From positions 8,432,001 through 8,496,000 of the forward strand of contig NZ_CP107939.1 in the NCBI RefSeq assembly GCF_036046055.1: 64,000 bases of DNA. Reading direction: 5' to 3'. Below, piece after piece: positions 1-6,684 of this stretch. Both the position numbers and the translations under genes were made by a program. How positions within the stretch are numbered: position 1 is the stretch's first letter; every line of letters begins with the position of its first letter. This DNA comes from Nocardia sp. NBC_00403. GTDB taxonomy: Bacteria; Actinomycetota; Actinomycetes; Mycobacteriales; Mycobacteriaceae. A model generated the notes under the pieces. That model was not told where the DNA came from. It saw nothing but the letters and a program-made list of their open reading frames with translations, and searched no databases.

Positions 1-1
1 C

Positions 2-454
2 CGATATCTGATGCTGTCGCGGTGGGATCGGGAAAGCATCAGCGTGGTCGGCTCGGCCGACGCCCGAGTCTGGAGTGACCCGGTCACCGCCTATCTGCCG
101 ACCCGGCCATGGGAGCTGATCCAGCTCGGCAATTGCGGTCCGCCGATCGAAACACCCGCGGGCTGGCTGGTGCTGACCCACGGCGTCGGACCGATGCGCA
201 CCTACGGCATCGGCGCGATTCTGCTCGACCTCGACGATCCGACCCGTGTCATCGGCGCATTGCGCAGGCCACTGCTAGCGCCGGACGAGGCCGAACGCAA
301 CGGCTATGTGCCCAACGTCGTGTATTCCTGCGGCGCACTGGTCCACCAGGACACCCTCGTGCTGCCCTACGGGCGCAGCGACTCGGCGGTCGGATTCGCG
401 TTCATAGCGCTGCCTGCGCTGCTGCGGCAGCTCCTGGAAGCCGGCCCCGACTGA
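2..454 (+). CDS. Glycoside hydrolase family 130 protein, C-terminal part
   Basis: This is the 3' part of a GH130 enzyme, a family of beta-mannoside phosphorylases and related hydrolases with a five-bladed propeller fold. The frame is open through the left edge, and the first ATG at 11 is internal. About 150 residues are visible, while the family usually has 300-370, so roughly half is missing. Visible signatures are PPIETPAGWLVLTHGV, GIGAILLDLDDPTRVIG and VPNVVYSCGALV, followed by LPYGRSDSAVGFA at the end, all in the family order. The substrate cannot be read from this part. It ends about 200 bases before the desaturase and has its own orientation-compatible stop. The family call is reasonably firm; the reaction (phosphorolysis or hydrolysis) is open. 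Confidence 0.75.
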   Translation, partial: RYLMLSRWDRESISVVGSADARVWSDPVTAYLPTRPWELIQLGNCGPPIETPAGWLVLTHGVGPMRTYGIGAILLDLDDPTRVIGALRRPLLAPDEAERNGYVPNVVYSCGALVHQDTLVLPYGRSDSAVGFAFIALPALLRQLLEAGPD

Positions 455-505
455 GGGCTCGCGGACTGCTTCATCGTTTATTCACACTGTAGTTGTCACT
501 CGTTG

Positions 506-544
506 ACCTACACCGTTGACACTTGACCTATACGGGCGTGTACT
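506..544 (+). promoter_or_regulatory. Promoter and probable TetR operator before the desaturase
   Basis: A TTGACA -35 hexamer lies at 516-521 and, 17 bases on, TGTACT at 539-544 could be the -10. The 17 bases at 506-522 (ACCTACACCGTTGACAC) match 16 of 17 bases at 2701-2717. ACTGGA follows 26 bases after the start of TTGACA in both places. The shared block is best explained as one operator-promoter unit used twice, probably read by the TetR protein encoded at 1928-2656. This is inference from sequence only. Confidence 0.5.
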
Positions 545-659
545 GGAGTTCTGGCAGATCAGATCTCGGCCAACGTGGGGTTCCACCTGAATGGGCTCTT
601 TCATCACTATGGTGACTGCGCACCAGAGTTTCGATCTCACCGAACAACGAGGACCTGGT

Positions 660-1904
660 ATGGCAATCACCGAAATCAAGGAATACGCGCATTTGAGCGC
701 GGCCGACGTCGAGGCGCTCGGGCAAGAACTCGATGCGATCCGCCGGGACATCACCGAGCGGCGTGGCGAGCAGGACGCGGCGTACATCCGTCGCACGATT
801 GTCTTCCAGCGGGTACTGGATGCCGCGTCGCGGCTGGTGATCGTCGGCAGCAAGACCAAGGCCGGTTGGCTGCTCGGCACCGCGGGCTTGGCGGTGGCCA
901 AGAGCATCGAGAATATGGAAATCGGCCACAATGTATGCCACGGCCAATGGGATTGGATGAACGATCCCGAAATACATTCCAGCACTTGGGAATGGGATAT
1001 GGCCGGCGTTTCGGCGCAGTGGCGCTATTCGCACAACTATCGCCACCATGTGTTCACGAATGTGCTCGACATGGACGACGACATCGGCTTCGGTGTCATA
1101 CGGGTGACGCGCGACCAAACCTGGCAGCCCCGCTTTCTGCTGCAGCCATTGCAGAATCTGTTCCTGGCCGCCACCTTCGAGTGGGGTATCGCCCTGCACG
1201 GCATGTATGCCGAGCGCGATCGCATGCCCACCCAGGAGCAGAGGACCGCGCAGACCAGGGCGATGATCGGCAAGCTCGTCAGGCAGGCAGGAAAGGACTA
1301 TCTGCTCTTCCCGGCGCTCAGCGGGCGGCGGTGGCGGCGAACCATAGCCGCGAATGCCTCCGCCAATGTGCTGCGCAATATCTGGGCGTACCTGGTGATC
1401 TTCTGTGGACATTTCCCCGACGGCGCCGAGAAATTCACTCCCGAAGTCATGGAGCACGAGACCAAACCGGAGTGGTACCTGCGGCAGATGCTCGGCACCG
1501 CGAACTTCGATGCGGGCCCGCTGCTGGCATTTATGAGTGGAAACCTGTGCTACCAGATCGAACATCACCTGTTCCCGGACCTGCCGAGCAATCGCTATGC
1601 CGAGATCGCCGAGCGGGTGCGCGCCCTGTGTGACAAATACGATCTGCCCTACACCACCGGTTCGTTGACCCACCAGTACCTGCTGACGCTGCGCACCATC
1701 CACAAACTCGCCCTCCCGGACCGCTTCCTCACCGCCACCAGCGATGACGCACCCGAAACCGCGTCCGAACGACGATTCGACAAGGATGTCGCCGCCACGA
1801 CGTCCGACACCGGCTCGTCGGCGACTCGACGCGGTCTACGCACCGCACTGAAGAACCGCGCCCTCCGCCGGCGCATCGAATCAATTGCCGCACCGCACCT
1901 TTGA
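660..1904 (+). CDS. desA3: DesA3-like acyl-CoA/stearoyl desaturase
   Basis: This is a membrane fatty-acid desaturase of the mycobacterial DesA3 type, which inserts a cis double bond into acyl-CoA using a di-iron centre and electrons from a separate reductase. It is 414 residues long. Three histidine boxes are present: HNVCH (about 90-94), HNYRHH (125-130) and QIEHHLF (300-305). The blocks around NMEIGHN and HFPDGAEKFT are nearly identical to those I recall in Rv3229c. The start at 660 (MAITEIKEYAHL) aligns with that protein and has GAGGA upstream; ATGs at 591 and 609 extend the frame but lack family support. The oxidoreductase partner that sits beside desA3 in mycobacteria is not here. The C-terminal 60 residues are low-complexity and basic. 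The gene is convergent with a TetR regulator and probably controlled by it. Confidence 0.9.
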   Translation: MAITEIKEYAHLSAADVEALGQELDAIRRDITERRGEQDAAYIRRTIVFQRVLDAASRLVIVGSKTKAGWLLGTAGLAVAKSIENMEIGHNVCHGQWDWMNDPEIHSSTWEWDMAGVSAQWRYSHNYRHHVFTNVLDMDDDIGFGVIRVTRDQTWQPRFLLQPLQNLFLAATFEWGIALHGMYAERDRMPTQEQRTAQTRAMIGKLVRQAGKDYLLFPALSGRRWRRTIAANASANVLRNIWAYLVIFCGHFPDGAEKFTPEVMEHETKPEWYLRQMLGTANFDAGPLLAFMSGNLCYQIEHHLFPDLPSNRYAEIAERVRALCDKYDLPYTTGSLTHQYLLTLRTIHKLALPDRFLTATSDDAPETASERRFDKDVAATTSDTGSSATRRGLRTALKNRALRRRIESIAAPHL

Positions 1905-1927
1905 GAGCCGAACCGCGCCTCCCGCAA

Positions 1928-2656
1928 TCACCCGCGCGGCGCGCGAGCGGCCTTGCCGGGATCAGGCAGTGTCGCGGTGAGGCCGGCGAGCAGGATGTCG
2001 AGCCCGCGCTCGAGTTCCGCAGCGCCGTCGTAGGAGGCCAGGACGGGGGCCAGCTCGCGCAGCAGCGGAAACTCACCGATCGGCAGCCGGTGCAGCCCGA
2101 GGCGCAGTACTTCGTCGGTTTCCTCCGGACGTTCCACGAGCTCCTGGAGTTCGTTGAGGATGTGGCCGTAGAGGAATCCGAAGAGCGCACGGTAGATATG
2201 CAGTGCGTCGGCTCCCGAGAATCCCGCGCGGGTCAGCAGGCCGATGATGTCTTCCAAAGGCCGCACCACGGCTCGGGGGCGCATCCCCAGCGGCGTCGCC
2301 AACGGCCGCGTCACCAGCAGCGGAACCACGCGTGGATGCGCGAGCGCCAGTAGCCGGAAGTCGCGCGCGACCACCCGTAACTGGTCGGCCCAGTCGCTAC
2401 CGGTGGCATCGACCGTCAGTTGGGCGAACACCGACTCGGCGACACCATCGAGCACCGCGGCCTTGTTCGGCACGTGCCGATAGATCACCATCGGATCCCG
2501 GCCCACGGCTTCGGCCAAGCGGCGCATCGACAACCCCTCGACCCCATCCCGATCGACGATCTCCAGCGCGGCCGCGAGTACCACCGCCCGCGTGATCTGG
2601 CCGTTGTCACGACCCCCTGCGGCAGTGCCCTTGCCGCCGGTCGATGATTCGGCCAT
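1928..2656 (-). CDS. TetR-family transcriptional regulator
   Basis: A 242-residue TetR repressor. The N-terminal helix-turn-helix is visible at about residues 18-63 (ITRAVVLAAALEIVDRDG, then GLSMRRLAEAVGRDPMVIYRH), followed by a long TetR_C-type ligand domain. The start at 2656 is chosen because GGGAG lies eight bases upstream on the minus strand; an in-frame extension to 2728 would run through the shared operator. The gene is convergent with the desaturase and divergent from a small basic ORF. The near-identical element at 506-522 and 2701-2717 suggests that it represses itself, the small ORF and the desaturase. The ligand is unknown; an acyl-CoA would fit the context, but that is a guess. 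Confidence 0.85.
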   Translation of the reverse strand: MAESSTGGKGTAAGGRDNGQITRAVVLAAALEIVDRDGVEGLSMRRLAEAVGRDPMVIYRHVPNKAAVLDGVAESVFAQLTVDATGSDWADQLRVVARDFRLLALAHPRVVPLLVTRPLATPLGMRPRAVVRPLEDIIGLLTRAGFSGADALHIYRALFGFLYGHILNELQELVERPEETDEVLRLGLHRLPIGEFPLLRELAPVLASYDGAAELERGLDILLAGLTATLPDPGKAARAPRG

Positions 2657-2700
2657 CACAAGCACTCCCTCTATGGAACCAGCGTGGGTCATGAGTGTAT

Positions 2701-2739
2701 ACCTACAGCGTTGACACCTGTTGTTCATCGGAGTTCACT
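2701..2739. promoter_or_regulatory. Second copy of the shared operator-promoter element
   Basis: ACCTACAGCGTTGACAC at 2701-2717 differs at one base from 506-522. It contains TTGACA at 2711-2716 and has TTCACT at the -10 distance. It lies 45 bases upstream of the TetR start on the minus strand and 73 bases upstream of the small ORF on the plus strand, so it could serve both. Read with its left flank, GTGTATACC to GGTTGACAC-like ends give an imperfect dyad of the usual TetR size. Confidence 0.5.
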
Positions 2740-2789
2740 GGAGGTATTCGGCGACCCAGCTGGTTACCGCCCATAGGAAGTCCACCGCA

Positions 2790-2948
2790 ATGACCCTCGC
2801 CGACAAAGCCCGCACCGCGCTCCGTGCCATCCAGCGATTTCTCCGCCCCAGCGAACCTCCATCGATGCATAACGAGGGCCGCCCCACCCGCGCGGCAGCC
2901 AAGGCCGAACGAGCAGCCCGCAAACTCGACCGAACCGACGAGCACTGA
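2790..2948 (+). CDS. Small basic hypothetical protein (52 aa)
   Basis: A 52-residue frame starting MTLADKARTALRAIQRF and ending KLDRTDEH. It is rich in Arg, Ala and Lys with no membrane segment, and I do not recognise it. The start at 2790 has AGGAAG at 2775-2780 at a good distance. It lies directly behind the second copy of the shared promoter element, which is the best argument that it is expressed. Its size and composition (an amphipathic, positively charged helix followed by a charged tail) would suit a membrane- or nucleic-acid-associated peptide, but nothing in the sequence proves a function. It could also be chance coding in GC-rich DNA. Confidence 0.45.
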   Translation: MTLADKARTALRAIQRFLRPSEPPSMHNEGRPTRAAAKAERAARKLDRTDEH

Positions 2949-3002
2949 GCAGTACCGATACCGAGCACGGACCGATACTCGAGCATGCTGCGGATTTACT
3001 GG

Positions 3003-3053
3003 GGTAGGACGAGTACTCGACTACCCGTGTAGTCGAGGTGCGCCGGTCCTACC
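3003..3053. promoter_or_regulatory. Nested inverted repeat before the LodB-like gene
   Basis: An inner 9-bp perfect stem (CTCGACTAC at 3016-3024, GTAGTCGAG at 3029-3037, four-base loop) sits inside an outer perfect 8-bp pair (GGTAGGAC at 3003-3010, GTCCTACC at 3046-3053). It ends nine bases before the ATG at 3062. It could be an operator, an mRNA leader structure, or a terminator for the small gene upstream; there is no T run, which weakens the last option. Confidence 0.45.
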
Positions 3054-3061
3054 GTGAGGCA

Positions 3062-4162
3062 ATGGCCGTCCCCCAGCTCTCGGTGGATGTCGCCATCGCG
3101 GGCGCGGGAGTCGCTGGATCGGTGGCGGCGTTGATCGCTGCCCGCGCAGGCAGGAGCGTTGCGCTGATCCACGCACGGCCGCGACGCCGAAATCGGGGCG
3201 AGACAGTGCCCCCAGAGTTCCGGCCGCTGCTCGAAGAACTCGGACTCTGGCCGGAATTTCTCCGGTCCGGACCTCGCGAGTGTTGGAGCAATCAATCGTG
3301 CTGGGGTAGCGCGCAGCCGCGCGAACGGCATTACATCTGCCACCCGTACGGATGTGCTTGGCATGTCTGCCTGCCTGCTTTCGAAGCCGAGCTGCGCGCC
3401 ACAGCGGCCCAACACCGGGTTCGCCTGATCGACGGCCACGTCACGCGTGCCGAGAACCACACCGAACACGTTGCGCTGTATGTCGAAACATCCGACCGCG
3501 CGATGCACGTCGATGCCGCCGTGGCGATCGATGCGACCGGCCGTTCGGCGCGAGTGGCACGCGGACTCGGCGCCACCCGCCTCAACATCGATCAAACGAC
3601 GAGCTTCGCAACCACATGCGAACCCACCGGAAATGCCGGGGCGACCGATACTTTGGTGGAAGCCACCGATATCGGCTGGTGGTATTCGGCACCAGCGACC
3701 GATGGACTATCGGTCATGTTGGTCACCGACACCGAGGTCGTCGATCTCGCAGCGAACAGACTGGGCAAGCAGTGGGTCACGTTGCTGCGGCAAGCTCCGA
3801 ACACCAGTGCTCGCGCCCGGGCAGCAGCCGACCCCGCCCTTGCCGTCGCCGCGGCCGGCCCGTCCAGGCTGGACCCTGTTGCCGGGCCGAATTGGCTCGC
3901 CGTCGGTGACGCCGCGGCCACCTACGACCCACTCGGCAGCAGCGGGATCCTGCACGCGGCCAGCAGCGCGGCTGCGGGCGCGCAGGTCGCCGATGCCCTA
4001 CTCACCCAAGACTTTTCGTCCATCACCGACTACCCACACCGCGAGATGGAGTTATTCGATGAGCACCTCAGACAGCGCAGCGACCGATACCGGACCGAGC
4101 AGCGGTGGCCCGCCTCGGCCTTCTGGACTCGCCGCGGCATCCCCGCCACCAGCCGGCAGTGA
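3062..4162 (+). CDS. LodB/GoxB-like FAD-dependent maturation oxidoreductase
   Basis: A 366-residue flavoprotein of the group that helps form the cysteine tryptophylquinone cofactor of LodA/GoxA amino-acid oxidases. The dinucleotide-binding motif VAIAGAGVAGSVAALIAARAG lies near the N-terminus. An FAD motif, NWLAVGDAAATYDPLGSSGI, lies around residues 270-290, and AIDATG is in the middle. The length matches the family. The start at 3062 is preferred over GTG 3038 because of GTGAGG upstream. The family assignment leans on the neighbour: the next frame carries unmistakable LodA N- and C-terminal pieces. Related groups (halogenase-like or geranylgeranyl-reductase-like flavoproteins) share the fold. 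The gene itself looks intact although its presumed client is broken. Confidence 0.7.
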   Translation: MAVPQLSVDVAIAGAGVAGSVAALIAARAGRSVALIHARPRRRNRGETVPPEFRPLLEELGLWPEFLRSGPRECWSNQSCWGSAQPRERHYICHPYGCAWHVCLPAFEAELRATAAQHRVRLIDGHVTRAENHTEHVALYVETSDRAMHVDAAVAIDATGRSARVARGLGATRLNIDQTTSFATTCEPTGNAGATDTLVEATDIGWWYSAPATDGLSVMLVTDTEVVDLAANRLGKQWVTLLRQAPNTSARARAAADPALAVAAAGPSRLDPVAGPNWLAVGDAAATYDPLGSSGILHAASSAAAGAQVADALLTQDFSSITDYPHREMELFDEHLRQRSDRYRTEQRWPASAFWTRRGIPATSRQ

Positions 4163-4614
4163 CACCGACCCTTCGCACATCGCGTTCGCGCGGATCCACC
4201 CCGGCATCGGAGTGGCGCGCGTCGGCAACAGCCCCAGAACTCACCAAGCGAATGGCGCTGCCATGGCAGGCCGATTTCTACTACTGCCAGGTCCATTGGT
4301 GGCCCGCGCAGCGGCCCGACGAGGTGATCACCGAGGCCGCCTTCGCGGAATTCCTTGCAGCCCTTGCTGATCCGGCCAGTTCGAGCGATCCACAAGCCGC
4401 CGCTGCAGGCCCGCAGCCGGATATCGGCGACCTGCCCCGGACCGCACGGCCATGGGCGCGCAGCCTGAACGACACGGCAACCGTCGCCGACGACGAGATG
4501 GTAGCCGGCTGGAGCCGCCTCGGCGTGCTCCGACCACGTCGCCTTCCCGACGGCCGGGTCGTCGTAGTCGAGGGGGAATCGGCGGACACCGCCACAGACT
4601 CGGAAATCCACTGA
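4059..4614 (+). pseudogene. lodA/goxA-like quinoprotein oxidase gene with large internal deletion
   Basis: This is a remnant of a CTQ-dependent amino-acid oxidase. From the ATG at 4059, one frame gives a low-complexity leader and then IAFARIHPGIGVARVGNS, the family N-terminus. At about 4231-4234 the homology jumps to another frame that reads ELTKRMALPWQADFYYCQVHWWPAQRPD, the C-terminal region with the cofactor cysteine, and on to MVAGWSRLG, which probably holds the cofactor tryptophan about 75 residues later. The family has about 600-730 residues, so some 450 or more are missing and the two ends are out of frame. The 5' end overlaps the LodB-like gene by 104 bases. No active oxidase can be made from this. 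Confidence 0.75.
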
Positions 4615-4629
4615 TAAAGGCGGCACACC

Positions 4630-4904
4630 AATGCATCTCGACAATCGCGTCGGCGCGGCACTGCAGGGGCGCGGCCCCGTTTTCCGGCAAGGCATATCTC
4701 TTCCAAGGCGACAGGTATGTGCGATGGGACCGGAAGAACGACAGAAGACTTCGGCTAACCCATGAACATGTCGACCTGGCACCCGCCGGATCGCCTGTTG
4801 TCCGACATCGACGCCGCCGTCACGGATTCGGTCAGCTCGCCGACAAGGCCTACTTCTTCAACTCGATGCAACAAATAACATTACATTGTTGCAGCAACAA
4901 TTAG
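4630..4904 (+). pseudogene. Decayed hemopexin-repeat coding remnant
   Basis: Pieces of hemopexin-like blades can be read in two frames. GKAYLFQGDRYVRWD lies at 4686-4730, SDIDAAVTDS at about 4801-4830 in a different frame, and DKAYFFN at 4842-4862 back in the first frame. The order (blade, linker with a D-I-D-A-A-V core, next blade opening) is that of a hemopexin domain, so at least two frameshifts and other losses have occurred. No start or full domain survives. It directly follows the lodA remnant. Short motifs limit certainty, but three in correct order are unlikely by chance. Confidence 0.5.
4885..4901. promoter_or_regulatory. 17-bp perfect palindrome, probable TetR operator
   Basis: ATTGTTGCAGCAACAAT is a perfect palindrome with a one-base centre, in an AT-rich patch that stands out from the surroundings. 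It lies 48 bases before the GTG of the downstream TetR gene, the usual place for an autoregulatory operator of this family. Confidence 0.6.
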
Positions 4905-4948
4905 GTCAAGAATGTTTCAGAAGGCGCGATCACTGCTAGCGTCGAAGC

Positions 4949-5563
4949 GTGACCGCCACGCCCACGACCTCGTCGAATACGCGCGAATCGGCCGAATCCA
5001 TCGAATCGCGCATCCTCGACGCCGCATTGGTTCAGTTCGAACAGGTCGGGATCAAAAAGACGACGATCGAGGACATCGCCCGCCGCGCCGGCGTCGATCG
5101 GGTCACGGTCTACCGTCGCGTCGGCTCCCGCGACGACGTCGTGCAGATGGTCACCACCCGCGAGGTGGGGCGCGTGCTCGCCGAACTCGCCGAGATGCCC
5201 GCACGCCACGACACTCTCGACGGACTCGTCGCCGACATTTTCGTCACGGTCGTCACCCGATGGCGCACCCATCCCCTCGTGCAACGGATGCTGACCCTCG
5301 AACCCGAGCGAGTCCTTCCGCAACTCACCACCGGGGGCGCCGCCACCTTCGCCATGTCGGTCGCGGCGACGTCCGCCGCGCTGCAGCAGGCCGTCGAAAG
5401 CAATCTGCTGCCGGACTCCGCCGATTTGCGGACCCGCGCGGAGATCGTCTGCCGTTTCGTCCATTCACTCGTCCTGCAGCCGGACGGATCCATCCCGCTC
5501 CAGTCCACCGAGGAGCTCACCGAATTCGCCCGCAAGCATCTGGTGCCGATCATCGCCGGCTGA
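4949..5563 (+). CDS. TetR-family transcriptional regulator
   Basis: A 204-residue TetR protein. The DNA-binding domain is at about residues 18-65 (SRILDAALVQFEQVGIKKTTIEDIARRAGV, then RVTVYRRVGSRDDV). The rest is a helical ligand domain without a family I can name. The start is the GTG at 4949; no better start follows before the helix-turn-helix. A perfect 17-bp palindrome 48 bases upstream is the likely operator. No obvious target gene is divergent from it, since upstream lie only remnants. Downstream there is a 248-base gap and then a convergent stress gene, so its target beyond itself is unclear. Confidence 0.85.
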   Translation: MTATPTTSSNTRESAESIESRILDAALVQFEQVGIKKTTIEDIARRAGVDRVTVYRRVGSRDDVVQMVTTREVGRVLAELAEMPARHDTLDGLVADIFVTVVTRWRTHPLVQRMLTLEPERVLPQLTTGGAATFAMSVAATSAALQQAVESNLLPDSADLRTRAEIVCRFVHSLVLQPDGSIPLQSTEELTEFARKHLVPIIAG

Positions 5564-5811
5564 AATTCCGGATCCCGCCTTACCTCGCACCACAGCCCGC
5601 ATGCGCCGCACACTCGGTCGACGATCGCGCGGCGGAATCGCTGATCGGCCGCACCGACGGACAACATACCCGCGGCAAGCACCGACACCACGTCCCGAGC
5701 GCACGGCGACAACGAAAGCCCTTTGCAATAGAGACTCGGTGATCGTGTGCGCGCGATCGGAGCCGAACACACTTATTGATATGACCGGCGGTTCGGCGCA
5801 ACACGTCTGGA

Positions 5812-6684
5812 CTAGGGGCGGCGCACCACGATCATCGGACACTCGACCGAATGCAGCAGCGCGTTGCTGGTGGAACCCAGGACCATCCCGGCGAATCCAC
5901 CGCGGCCGTGGCTACCGACGACCAGCAACTGTGCGTTCGATGATGCGTCCAGCAGCGAACGAACGGGCCGGTCACACGCCACGATTCGCTGCACCGCGAT
6001 GTCCGGGTAACGGTCGCTCCATCCGGCCATATTCTCCGCGAGCACGACCTCTTCCGATTCCCGTGCCGCGTCCCATCCCGGGACCGGTAGGTAGTCGACC
6101 GAGCTGACGTCACTCCAGGTGTGCAAGGCGACGAGCCCGACCTTGCGCCGGGATGCCTGTTCGAACGCGAGCTCGATCGCCGGCACGCTGTTGGTCGAGC
6201 CGTCGACACCGACTAGGACGGGCCTGCCGAGTGACACCGTGTCGGTTGCGGAATTCTGGTGCACGACGGTGACCGGGCAGTAGGCGTGATGAGTGAGCGC
6301 TGCGCTGACCGAACCGAGCAGACCGCGTCGGAACGCACCGAGGCCACGGCTGCCGACCACCAGCATCGCTGCTGTCTTCGACCGTTCGATGAGGGTCGGG
6401 ATGATCGCATCGAAGGTCAATTCCGTGGTGTGATCGAGTTCTTCACCCGCGGCCTGCCTGGCGATGCTGGTGGCCTCGGCCAGGACCTGCTCGCCCTGGG
6501 CGCGCAGCAAGTCTGTTTCCGGCGGGCCCATCATGACGCCGGGCGCGTACGTGGTGGGTAGCGCTTCCGACGTGACCAGGTGCAGATTGCAGTGATACAG
6601 GGCAGCGTCGACCGCCGCCCAGGCCGCTGCCTGATATGAGCTCGCCGAACCGTCCACGGCCGCGATGATCGGATGGTCGTTCAT
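5812..6684 (-). CDS. Universal stress protein, tandem Usp domains
   Basis: A 290-residue cytoplasmic protein with two Usp domains (about 1-145 and 150-290), the two-domain form common in mycobacteria and relatives. Each carries the ATP-binding G-2x-G-9x-G-S/T pattern: GSRGLGAFRRGLLGSVS near residue 112 and GSHGRGGFAGMVLGSTSN near 255, with VDGS at both domain starts. Such proteins bind ATP and help survival in dormancy or low oxygen. Its ATG overlaps the stop of the upstream phosphoribosyltransferase-hydrolase gene by four bases, so the two are almost certainly one operon with coupled translation. Confidence 0.92.
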   Translation of the reverse strand: MNDHPIIAAVDGSASSYQAAAWAAVDAALYHCNLHLVTSEALPTTYAPGVMMGPPETDLLRAQGEQVLAEATSIARQAAGEELDHTTELTFDAIIPTLIERSKTAAMLVVGSRGLGAFRRGLLGSVSAALTHHAYCPVTVVHQNSATDTVSLGRPVLVGVDGSTNSVPAIELAFEQASRRKVGLVALHTWSDVSSVDYLPVPGWDAARESEEVVLAENMAGWSDRYPDIAVQRIVACDRPVRSLLDASSNAQLLVVGSHGRGGFAGMVLGSTSNALLHSVECPMIVVRRP

